A DNA stretch of 64,000 nucleotides, from contig NZ_MSIT01000007.1 in assembly GCF_002094885.1 (NCBI RefSeq), positions 1 through 64,000 on the forward strand, given 5' to 3'. Position numbers and translations under genes: made by a program. How positions within the stretch are numbered: the first letter of the stretch is position 1; each line of letters begins with the position of its first letter. Shown here one piece after another: positions 18,584 through 25,624 of this stretch. The notes beneath the pieces were generated by a model. It did not search any database. It was not told the DNA's origin and saw nothing but the letters and a program-made list of their open reading frames with translations. Origin of the DNA: Salibaculum halophilum. Lineage in GTDB: Bacteria; Pseudomonadota; Alphaproteobacteria; Rhodobacterales; Rhodobacteraceae.

Positions 18584-19683
18584 TCCGCCTTCTTGCATTG
18601 ATCCTTGCGCTTGCCAGCTGGACCTCAACTGCCAGCGCCACCCCTGTCCGGCTCAAGGACCTGGTGGAATTCGATGGTGTGCGTTCGAACGATCTTGTCG
18701 GTTACGGGCTGGTCGTGGGCCTGAACGGAACCGGCGATGGCCTGCGCAATTCGCCCTTCACCGAAGAGATCATGTCGAACATCCTTGAACGCCTCGGGGT
18801 CAACGTGACCGGTGAACAATTCCGGCCCAACAACGTTGCGGCGGTGCTGGTGACGGCCAGCCTGCCGCCCTTTGCCCGGGCGGGCAGTTCCATCGACGTC
18901 ACCGTTTCCGCGATCGGGGATGCCGACAGCCTGCTCGGGGGGACCCTTGTCATGACCCCGCTCAATGCCGCCGACGACGAAATCTATGCGGTCGCCCAGG
19001 GCACGATCATCGCCGGCGGCGCCTCGGCCGAGGGCGAGGCGGCGCAGGTGGTGCAAGGCGTCCCGACTTCGGGCACCATTCCCAGCGGCGCCACCGTGGA
19101 ACGCGAGGTCGATTTCGAGTTCGCCGGCCTCGAGGTCATACGGCTGGCCCTGCGGACGCCGGATTTCACCACGGCGGCCCGTATTGAGGCCGCGATCAAC
19201 GGCGTCTTTGGCGGCGGCGTGGCACGGATGCTCGACGCGGGCACGGTGCGGCTGGACATCGCGGCTACCGGCGCGACTTCGCCCGCCCATGCGCTGGTGC
19301 GGGTCGAGAACATCCTGGTCGAACCCGAACGCCGTGCCCGCGTCGTCGTCGACCAGCGCTCCGGGACGATCGTGATGGGCGAGGATGTCCGGATCTCTCG
19401 AGTCGCAGTAAGCCAGGGCAACCTGACGCTGCGCATCGAGGAAGCGCCGCTGGTCGCGCAGCCGAACCCCTTCGCCGAGGGGGAAACGGTGGTTGTGCCG
19501 CGAACGAACGCCGAGATCGAGGAGGACCCGGGCCTGGCCATGGCAGAGGTGCCGGCGGCCACCTCGCTTTCCGAGGTTGTCGCCGGGCTGAACGCCCTCG
19601 GCGTTGCGCCGCGGGACATGATCGACATCCTCAAGAGCATCAAGGCCGCCGGAGCCCTTCACGCCGATTTCGTGGTGCAATAG
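18580..19683 (+). CDS. flgI: Flagellar P-ring protein FlgI
   Basis: A 367-residue periplasmic protein that forms the P ring around the rod in the peptidoglycan layer. A Sec signal peptide ends near residue 22 (TSTASA). Conserved FlgI features follow: RLKDLVEFDGVRSNDLVGYGLVVGLNGTGDG in outline, then NNVAAVLVTASLPPFA, and the C-terminal DMIDILKSIKAAGALHA. The start is TTG, overlapping the flgL stop by four bases; no better ATG gives the signal peptide. Unlike many loci, flgA and flgH lie in a separate leftward operon. Confidence 0.95.
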   Translation: MIRLLALILALASWTSTASATPVRLKDLVEFDGVRSNDLVGYGLVVGLNGTGDGLRNSPFTEEIMSNILERLGVNVTGEQFRPNNVAAVLVTASLPPFARAGSSIDVTVSAIGDADSLLGGTLVMTPLNAADDEIYAVAQGTIIAGGASAEGEAAQVVQGVPTSGTIPSGATVEREVDFEFAGLEVIRLALRTPDFTTAARIEAAINGVFGGGVARMLDAGTVRLDIAATGATSPAHALVRVENILVEPERRARVVVDQRSGTIVMGEDVRISRVAVSQGNLTLRIEEAPLVAQPNPFAEGETVVVPRTNAEIEEDPGLAMAEVPAATSLSEVVAGLNALGVAPRDMIDILKSIKAAGALHADFVVQ

Positions 19684-19934
19684 AGCCACACGGCGCGGCG
19701 GGTGAGGCGCAATGGAACGCCGGCGATGCGCGCGGCACCACGACCCGGGCACCCGGTATTTTGCGGATGGACAGTGGACACGGCGGACATCTTCGCAGTC
19801 AAGGTGTTGTGGATCAACGCGCGATCAGTGCCCCACCGGGTCGCGCGGCAGAGAGTGCCGAACCTGCTCTAAATCGTGCAGTAACCCTTCCAAACCGCCG
19901 GCGCGCCGGCCCTCTCTCTCTCGTGGCAGCGCGG

Positions 19935-20675
19935 TCAGAAATAACTGCGCACCAAGCTACCCGCGATCAGGCTCCAGCCGTCGGCAACGACGAAGAAGGC
20001 GAGCTTGAACGGCAGCGAGACGATTGCCGGTGGCACCATCATCATCCCCATCGACATCAGCACGGCCGCCACGACCAAGTCGATGATGAGAAAGGGCAGG
20101 AACACCAGGAAACCGATCTGGAAGGCGCGCTCGATCTCGCTGAGCAGGAAAGAGGGGACGAGAACCGAGAGCGGCGCCGAATCGATGGGCGCCTGTGCCG
20201 AAACAGTGTCTCGGAGCGCAGCCAGCTCCTCGAAGGTGCCAGGGTCAATCCGCCCGCCCATGAAGGTGCGAAACGGGTCCATCACGCGGGGAAAGGCCTC
20301 TTCCACGGTCAGGGTGCCATCGGTCAGGGGTGCCACGCCGTCGGTCCAGGCGGCGACGAAGACCGGTTCCATCACGAAATACGTCAGGAACAGGGCCAGG
20401 CTCACGATGAGCATGTTCGGCGGCGACTGCTGCAGACCGAGGCCCTGGCGCAGGATGGCCAGGACCGTCACGATGAACGGAAAGCAGGTGATCATGATTG
20501 CGATGCCCGGAACGAGGCTGAGCACCGTGATCAGCAGGATCAACTGGATCGACCGCGTGGTCAGCGATCCGTCGGTTCCGAAGTCGAAAGACAGATCCTG
20601 CGCCGCCGCCGGACCGGCCAGGGCAGCAAGCCCCAGGACCACGACCGCGGCGGCGAGGGATCGGCGCCTAGCCAA
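19935..20675 (-). CDS. fliP: Flagellar type III export gate protein FliP
   Basis: A 246-residue export-gate subunit. It begins with a cleavable signal peptide, as in other FliP proteins (residues 1-25, LAGPAAA). Four membrane helices follow, with the family motifs ITCFPFIVTVLAILRQGLGLQQSPPNMLI, PSFLLSEIERAFQIGFLVFLPFLIIDLVVA and MMMVPPAIVSLPFKL. With FliQ and FliR it builds the export channel at the base of the flagellum. It is the last gene of the leftward fliF-fliH-fliN-fliP unit. The 251 bases separating it from the convergent flgI show no credible gene. Confidence 0.96.
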   Translation of the reverse strand: MARRRSLAAAVVVLGLAALAGPAAAQDLSFDFGTDGSLTTRSIQLILLITVLSLVPGIAIMITCFPFIVTVLAILRQGLGLQQSPPNMLIVSLALFLTYFVMEPVFVAAWTDGVAPLTDGTLTVEEAFPRVMDPFRTFMGGRIDPGTFEELAALRDTVSAQAPIDSAPLSVLVPSFLLSEIERAFQIGFLVFLPFLIIDLVVAAVLMSMGMMMVPPAIVSLPFKLAFFVVADGWSLIAGSLVRSYF

Positions 20676-20946
20676 GGGACAATCCGCCCGAGACGACTTC
20701 GGTCAGACGCACGGCGATACCGCCATCGCCCGCCTCGGATTCTTCCAGCTGGCCGCGGGCGATCAGCCGGCCACCGACGAAGAGCTCGACCGGGTCCTCG
20801 ACCCGGCGATCGAGCGGAAGAACGGCCTTTTCCTCGAGCGACAGCAGGTCGCGCACAAGCGGGCGGGCCCGACCCACGGAGACCGTGATCTCGATCGGCA
20901 GGTCGTGCAGCGGGTGGTCGGGTGACGTGGATTCAGCCATTGCCAC
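20668..20946 (-). CDS. fliN: Flagellar switch protein FliN
   Basis: A 92-residue protein with a single SpoA/FliN C-domain: PIEITVSVGRARPLVRDLLSL, then LDRRVEDPVELFVGGRLIARGQL, the usual FliN core. FliN forms the lower C ring and takes part in rotation switching and export-cargo docking. The annotated start (MAM) could be two codons further in (MAES). Its start overlaps the fliH end by 14 bases and its end overlaps fliP by eight. No fliM or fliG, its normal C-ring partners, is visible in the window. Confidence 0.88.
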   Translation of the reverse strand: MAMAESTSPDHPLHDLPIEITVSVGRARPLVRDLLSLEEKAVLPLDRRVEDPVELFVGGRLIARGQLEESEAGDGGIAVRLTEVVSGGLSLG

Positions 20947-21490
20947 TTGTCCTTTCTTCTGGAAGCAGGCCGACCAGCGCGTCCTGCAATTGTCGGGTCA
21001 GCGCCGGCAGGTCGATCAGGGTTTCCGTTTCGGCACAGGAAAGCCGCGACTGGTTTTCCGAGAGGGCGGGGTCCGCCAGAACCCGGACCGTCGCCGAGGA
21101 CAGCGCCTCGGCGACGGCGGTCTGCTGGGACGGGCAGACCGACAGCACCAGCGGCGTTTCCGCGGCCTCGGCAACAGCGTGCCGGATTGCGTCTGCCAGG
21201 CGCGGCACGAAGGTCTCGCAGACAAGTTCGGGCAGGATCGCCCGGGTCAACTGGTCGATCACCGGGGCGATTGCCGCCAGCAATTCTTCGCGAACCTCTG
21301 CCCGTGTGGCTTCGGTGTTGCGGATGTGTGCCGCGATGTCCTTGCTGAGGTGGTCCTGTTGCTGCGCGGCCGCATGCTGGCCCGCCCGGACGCCATCCTC
21401 GAACCCGGCAAGGTACGTCTTCGACGGCCCCGTATCAGCAGGGCCCGCGGCCCCGGGGCCGAAGTCTTCGAGGCGCGGGGCGCTGCTCAT
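20933..21490 (-). CDS. fliH: FliH-like flagellar export regulator
   Basis: A 185-residue protein between fliF and fliN, where fliH lies in many flagellar operons. The N-terminal third is acidic (LEDFGPGAAG). It continues with the GFEDGVRAGQ helix, which fits the glycine-spaced helix of FliH, a middle coiled coil (AAHIRNTEATRAEVREELL) and a C-terminal alpha-beta domain ending LLPEERTSGNG. FliH binds the ATPase FliI and the C ring. Sequence conservation is low, so the call rests on position and architecture. Four-base overlap with fliF. Confidence 0.75.
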   Translation of the reverse strand: MSSAPRLEDFGPGAAGPADTGPSKTYLAGFEDGVRAGQHAAAQQQDHLSKDIAAHIRNTEATRAEVREELLAAIAPVIDQLTRAILPELVCETFVPRLADAIRHAVAEAAETPLVLSVCPSQQTAVAEALSSATVRVLADPALSENQSRLSCAETETLIDLPALTRQLQDALVGLLPEERTSGNG

Positions 21491-23103
21491 CGCCCGGCCC
21501 CGTGGTCTTCGGGATCGTCCATCCAGGATTGCAGCACCTGAACAGCCTCCTGCCGGCGGTCCTGGATCAGGTCGCGCAGCCGGTCCACCGGGTCATCGGC
21601 CTGATCTGGCGCGGGCTGTCCTTGGCCCCCAACCTCGGCCCGGTCGCCGGGCGCCGCGAGCGCCGGCACGGCGCTGTCGGCCGGCTGTGGCGCGGGCAGT
21701 TCGGCGGCCCGGGCCGTACCGCTGTCGTCGAGCCGCGCCGCGCCCGGTCTGCCCGTGGCCGGGCGCCCCGCGAGAATCGGACGCACGACGAACAGACCCA
21801 GGATCAGGGCGACGAGCGCCAGAACCCCGGTCTGGATCAGGCGCATCAGGTCCAGCGGCGCCGACGACGCGGCGGCGGTGCCGGCGACCTGCCCCGGTTC
21901 GCCGGTCGGCTCGAAGGCCATGGACCGGATCGTGATCTCGTCCCCGCGGTCGGCATCGAATCCCGCGGCCGTCGCCACGAGTTGGCGCAGATCCTCCAGC
22001 TCTTCCTCTGGGCGGGGCGTCTGCTGGACGTCACCGGAGTTGGTGTTCGTCTCGACGGCGTTGACCAGAACGGCCACGGTCAGGCGGCGAACGGCTCCAG
22101 GCGCTCGAACAAGTTCGCGCTGTGTCTCGGAGACCTCGTAATTCGTGACCGCCCGGCTTTCCGAGGATTCACTGCTCGAACTGCCTTCCCCGCCCTCGGC
22201 ATCGCCGTCAGGCAGGTTCGAGGCGACGGTCACGTCACCGCCGCGGCTGTCGGCGCTGGTGTTAGAGCTTTCCTCGACCTCGGTCGAGATGGCGATCCGG
22301 CTGTCCGGGTCGATCTTGCGCTCGGTGATCGACTCGGTTTCGGTGACCGTTTCGAGGCTGACCTCGACAACGGCATTGCCCGGCCCGACACGCGCGGTCA
22401 AAAGGCGTTCGACGCGCGCGCGGATCTCCTCGGCGCGGTTTTCCCGTGTGCCGGGGGATGCCGGATCGCCGTCCCCCTGGACCAGCCCGTTGGCCCCGTC
22501 GATCACCGCGACATCCTCGGGCATCATGCCCGGAACGGAGGAGGCGACCAGAAACCGCAGCGCGTCCGCCTGCGCGGCGTCGAGGCGGGTCAGCTTGGTC
22601 GCGACGGTGACCGCGGCGGTCGGCTTCTGATCGCGGCGAAAGGGTTGCCCGGTGGGCGACGAGATATGCACGCGCGCCGATCTGATATGCGGGGTCGCCA
22701 GCATGGTGCGCGCCAGTTCGCCCTCTTTCGCGCGCAAGTAGGCCGCGTCGAACATCTGCGAGGTCGTGCCGAACCCCGAAAGGTTGTCGAGTATCTCGTA
22801 GCCCTGCGTCGTGTTGGCTGGCAGCCCCTCTGCGGCAAGGTTCATGCGCAGCCTGTCGCGCTGGTCGGCGGGCACGAAGATCGAGGTGCCGCGCACCTCG
22901 TAGCGCGCGCCGCGCTGGTCGAGCGCCGCGACGACCTCGCCCGACGCGGTATTGTCGAGATTGGCATAGAGCAGGGACATCTCGGCGCTGGTGCTGACCC
23001 GCGCCAGCGCGAGGACGGCCACGAAAACGGCGATAGTGGCCCCGATGACGATGACCCGGCGGCGCATGTCGAGTTTCGACCAGAGGGACGAAAGTGAGTC
23101 CAA
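21487..23103 (-). CDS. fliF: Flagellar MS-ring protein FliF
   Basis: A 538-residue basal-body protein. An N-terminal membrane helix lies at about residues 17-33 (VIVIGATIAVFVAVLAL). The two periplasmic ring-building motifs follow, with LLYANLDNTASGEVVAALD, GFGTTSQMFDAAYLRAKEGELART and RVHISSPTGQPF typical of the family. A second helix is near residues 420-445 (LALVALILGLFVVRPIL). The cytoplasmic tail ends with a helix (QEAVQVLQSWMDD) that normally binds FliG. It heads the leftward fliF-fliH-fliN-fliP operon, divergent from fliL. Confidence 0.96.
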   Translation of the reverse strand: MDSLSSLWSKLDMRRRVIVIGATIAVFVAVLALARVSTSAEMSLLYANLDNTASGEVVAALDQRGARYEVRGTSIFVPADQRDRLRMNLAAEGLPANTTQGYEILDNLSGFGTTSQMFDAAYLRAKEGELARTMLATPHIRSARVHISSPTGQPFRRDQKPTAAVTVATKLTRLDAAQADALRFLVASSVPGMMPEDVAVIDGANGLVQGDGDPASPGTRENRAEEIRARVERLLTARVGPGNAVVEVSLETVTETESITERKIDPDSRIAISTEVEESSNTSADSRGGDVTVASNLPDGDAEGGEGSSSSESSESRAVTNYEVSETQRELVRAPGAVRRLTVAVLVNAVETNTNSGDVQQTPRPEEELEDLRQLVATAAGFDADRGDEITIRSMAFEPTGEPGQVAGTAAASSAPLDLMRLIQTGVLALVALILGLFVVRPILAGRPATGRPGAARLDDSGTARAAELPAPQPADSAVPALAAPGDRAEVGGQGQPAPDQADDPVDRLRDLIQDRRQEAVQVLQSWMDDPEDHGAGR

Positions 23104-23161
23104 GGCGGTTCTCCGATTTACGCGTGCGTTCTGCCGCTCGGCCTGAATAGGTCGGTCAGAC

Positions 23162-23176
23162 TTAACAATCGGTTAG
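23162..23176. promoter_or_regulatory. Possible CtrA-type site in the fliF/fliL divergent region
   Basis: TTAA-N7-TTAG lies 59 bases before the fliF start and 48 bases before the fliL start. One site could serve both divergent operons. It matches seven of eight positions of TTAA-N7-TTAA. Confidence 0.5.
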
Positions 23177-23223
23177 TCAGTCGCGGGATATTTCGGGGCA
23201 GACACTGGAGAGGGAGTTGCTGC

Positions 23224-23730
23224 ATGACCGACGAATCCGCTGACGGCCCGCCCGAGGACGAGGCACCGCACGGCAAGGCATCGCGGTTGCCGCTGATACT
23301 GGGTGTCGTGCTCGCCCTCCTCGGCGGTGGCGGCGGGTTTGCGGCGGTTCATACAGGGCTGCTGGACACCGTTCTCGGAAACGGCGACGCCAAGCCCGAG
23401 GACGAGGCACCCGAAGCAGAGCCGCTGGCGCCTCTGGCCTTCGTGCCGCTGGACACGGTGGTCATCAGCCTGGCCCCGTCCGCGACGGCCGCGCACCTGC
23501 GGTTCAAGGCGCAGCTCGAGGTGGCGCCGGACCATGTCGGCGACGTCGAATCGCTGCGCCCGCGCATCATGGACGTGCTCAACGGGTACCTGCGCGCCGT
23601 CGCGGTCGAGGATCTGCAGGACCCCGCCGCGTTGACACGGCTGCGCGCGCAGATGCTGCGCCGCGTTCAGGTCGTCGTTGGCGAGGGGCGGGTGCGGGAC
23701 CTTCTCATCATGGAATTCGTACTGGACTAG
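23224..23730 (+). CDS. fliL: Flagellar basal body-associated protein FliL (copy 1)
   Basis: A 168-residue inner-membrane protein: a short acidic cytoplasmic N-terminus, one membrane helix at about residues 22-43 (LPLILGVVLALLGGGGGF), a linker, and a C-terminal periplasmic stomatin-like FliL domain with FVPLDTVVISLAP and the RVRDLLIMEFVLD end. FliL rings surround the MotA/MotB stator and support torque. It opens a rightward run of fliL, a DUF6468-like gene and motE. A second, diverged FliL-type gene lies at 32351-32872. Confidence 0.9.
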   Translation: MTDESADGPPEDEAPHGKASRLPLILGVVLALLGGGGGFAAVHTGLLDTVLGNGDAKPEDEAPEAEPLAPLAFVPLDTVVISLAPSATAAHLRFKAQLEVAPDHVGDVESLRPRIMDVLNGYLRAVAVEDLQDPAALTRLRAQMLRRVQVVVGEGRVRDLLIMEFVLD

Positions 23731-23743
23731 AAAGGCGAAAGAG

Positions 23744-24100
23744 ATGGCGATGATCGCGGATATCCTGCTGGCGGCCGGGGCCCTTGCGGCAAGTTTCTAC
23801 TGTTTCGTCCTGTCCCGGCGGCTGCGGCGTTTGTCTGACCTCGACAAGGGGCTCGGGGGCGCAATCGCCGTGCTTTCGGTTCAGGTTGATGATCTGGCCA
23901 AGGCCCTGAAGCAGACCGAGGCCGCCTCGGCGCAGGCGACCGACGATCTGGTCCGTCAGACCGAGCGCGCTGAGGCCGCGGCGAAGCAGCTGCAATTGCT
24001 GATCGCCGCGCTGCACGATCTGCCGCAGCCTGCATCGGAAGAGACGCCGATTTCGCCCTTCTTCAGTCAATCGCAAGCCAAGACCCCGGAGCGGACATGA
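23744..24100 (+). CDS. DUF6468-like coiled-coil membrane protein
   Basis: A 118-residue protein with an N-terminal membrane helix (IADILLAAGALAASFYCFVLS, residues 4-24), a short basic stretch RRLRRL, then a coiled-coil region with repeated Ala, Gln and Glu, and a Pro-rich tail. The pattern and the position between fliL and motE fit the DUF6468 family seen in Rhodobacterales flagellar loci; I recognise it from memory without a search. No function is established. The ATG follows GAAAGAG, and the stop overlaps the motE start by four bases. Confidence 0.7.
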   Translation: MAMIADILLAAGALAASFYCFVLSRRLRRLSDLDKGLGGAIAVLSVQVDDLAKALKQTEAASAQATDDLVRQTERAEAAAKQLQLLIAALHDLPQPASEETPISPFFSQSQAKTPERT

Positions 24101-24669
24101 CACAGCGTGCCCCATCGGCCCTCGGCATCCTCGTCGCGATGCTGTTTCTCTCGGCGGTGCTGCGGCTGGCGATCGGCGCGGGTCCGGCCCTGGCCGAGGC
24201 TGAGGATATTCTGCCCGAAACCCCCCAAGCTCTCCCCGAGGGGCGCGCCGATTGCGATGGCGCGGTCTCGGGTGAACTGCTCGCGGCGCTCGAGGCCCGG
24301 GAAGAACGCCTGACGACCCGCGAGTCGCAACTCGCCGACCGGATGCAGGCGCTGCGCGTGGCCGAACAGGAAGTGCGCGAACACCTCGAACAGTTGCGCG
24401 CCGCCGAAGAAAGCCTCGAGGCGACGATCGCGACCGCCGAAACGGCCAACGACGGTGACATAACCAGCCTCGTCAGTGTCTACGAAGGCATGAAGCCCGC
24501 CGAGGCAGCCGCGCTCTTCGAGGAGATGGCCCCGGAATTCGCCGCCGGTTTCATGGCGCGGATGCGTCCCGATGCCGCGGCCGCCATCATGGCCGGGCTG
24601 GAACCTGCCACGGCCCATTCCATCAGCGTCGTCATCGCTGGCCGAAACGCGCGGGTTCCAACGGAATAG
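24097..24669 (+). CDS. motE: MotE-family flagellar motility protein
   Basis: A 190-residue exported protein. An N-terminal hydrophobic segment (ALGILVAMLFLSAVLRLAI) serves as signal or anchor. A coiled coil at about residues 65-125 follows, then a C-terminal MgtE_N-like domain with VYEGMKPAEAAALFEEMAPEFAAGFMARM and DAAAAIMAGLEPATAHSIS. In Sinorhizobium, MotE is a periplasmic chaperone needed for motility. It is followed after 88 bases by motA. The rest of the function is by analogy. Confidence 0.82.
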   Translation: MTQRAPSALGILVAMLFLSAVLRLAIGAGPALAEAEDILPETPQALPEGRADCDGAVSGELLAALEAREERLTTRESQLADRMQALRVAEQEVREHLEQLRAAEESLEATIATAETANDGDITSLVSVYEGMKPAEAAALFEEMAPEFAAGFMARMRPDAAAAIMAGLEPATAHSISVVIAGRNARVPTE

Positions 24670-24757
24670 GGCCGGTCCACCGGCCCGTCAGCGAAGAATT
24701 AACGATCCGCGTGGCACGACATGGTCGGTATGAGGCGATCGGGGAAGGCGGACCGTC

Positions 24758-25624
24758 ATGTTCAGCATCGCGGGGATCATCATCATCTTCGTCATGGTCT
24801 TCGGGGGCTACATGCTTGCCGGAGGCAAGATCGGCATGATCCTCAAGGCCCTGCCCTTCGAGTTGATGATGATCGGCGGTGCGGCCATCGGGTCTTTCGC
24901 CCTGTCCAATGACGGTGCCACCGCCAAGCACACGCTCCGCGACCTCGGAAAGGTCTTCAAGGGCCCGCATTGGAAGAACGAGGACTATCGCGACCTGCTG
25001 TGCCTGCTGTTCGAACTGATCCGCCTGGCCCGGGCCAACCCCGTGGGGCTGGAGGAACACATCGAGGCCCCGGACGAGAGCACCATCTTCGCCCGCTACC
25101 CGCGCATCCAGGCCGATGGCGAGGCTGTCGCGCTGATCTGTGACACCCTGCGCACGGCGTCGATGAACTACGACGATCCGCACCAGGTCGAGGAGGTGCT
25201 GGAAAAACGGATCGAGGCCTCCCTGCACCACAAGCTGCACACCTCTCACGCCCTGCAGACGGTGGCGGACGCGCTGCCCGCCCTCGGGATCGTCGCCGCC
25301 GTTCTCGGCGTGATCAAGACCATGGCCTCGATAGACCAGCCGCCCGAGATCCTGGGCAAGATGATCGGCGGGGCGCTCGTGGGGACGTTCCTGGGTGTCT
25401 TTCTCGCCTACGGTTTCATGGGGCCCTTCGCGAACAAGGTGAAATCGGTGATTGAGGAGGACTCCCATTTCTATCAGTTGATCCGCGAGGTCCTGGTCGC
25501 GAACCTGCACCATCATGCTCCAAACATCTGCATCGAGGTCGGGCGCCAGAACACGCCGGATCACTACCGGCCCAGTTTCTCGGACCTCGAGGCGGCGCTA
25601 AAGGCCACGAGGGAGGCGGCATGA
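24758..25624 (+). CDS. motA: Flagellar motor stator protein MotA
   Basis: A 288-residue stator subunit with four membrane helices: residues 3-21, 31-48, about 170-190 (LPALGIVAAVLGVIKTM) and about 205-225 (GALVGTFLGVFLAYGFMGP). The conserved prolines in the last two helices are present. The large cytoplasmic loop after helix 2 has the charged DYRDLLCLLFELIRLAR and VLEKRIEASLHHK segments that contact FliG. An in-phase TTAA half-site lies 56 bases upstream. Its stop overlaps the next gene by four bases. Confidence 0.96.
   Translation: MFSIAGIIIIFVMVFGGYMLAGGKIGMILKALPFELMMIGGAAIGSFALSNDGATAKHTLRDLGKVFKGPHWKNEDYRDLLCLLFELIRLARANPVGLEEHIEAPDESTIFARYPRIQADGEAVALICDTLRTASMNYDDPHQVEEVLEKRIEASLHHKLHTSHALQTVADALPALGIVAAVLGVIKTMASIDQPPEILGKMIGGALVGTFLGVFLAYGFMGPFANKVKSVIEEDSHFYQLIREVLVANLHHHAPNICIEVGRQNTPDHYRPSFSDLEAALKATREAA

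Noticed and set aside
19684-19934. Gap between convergent flgI and fliP as a possible gene or attachment site
   Set aside because: No credible frame, hairpin with T-run or repeat pair was seen.
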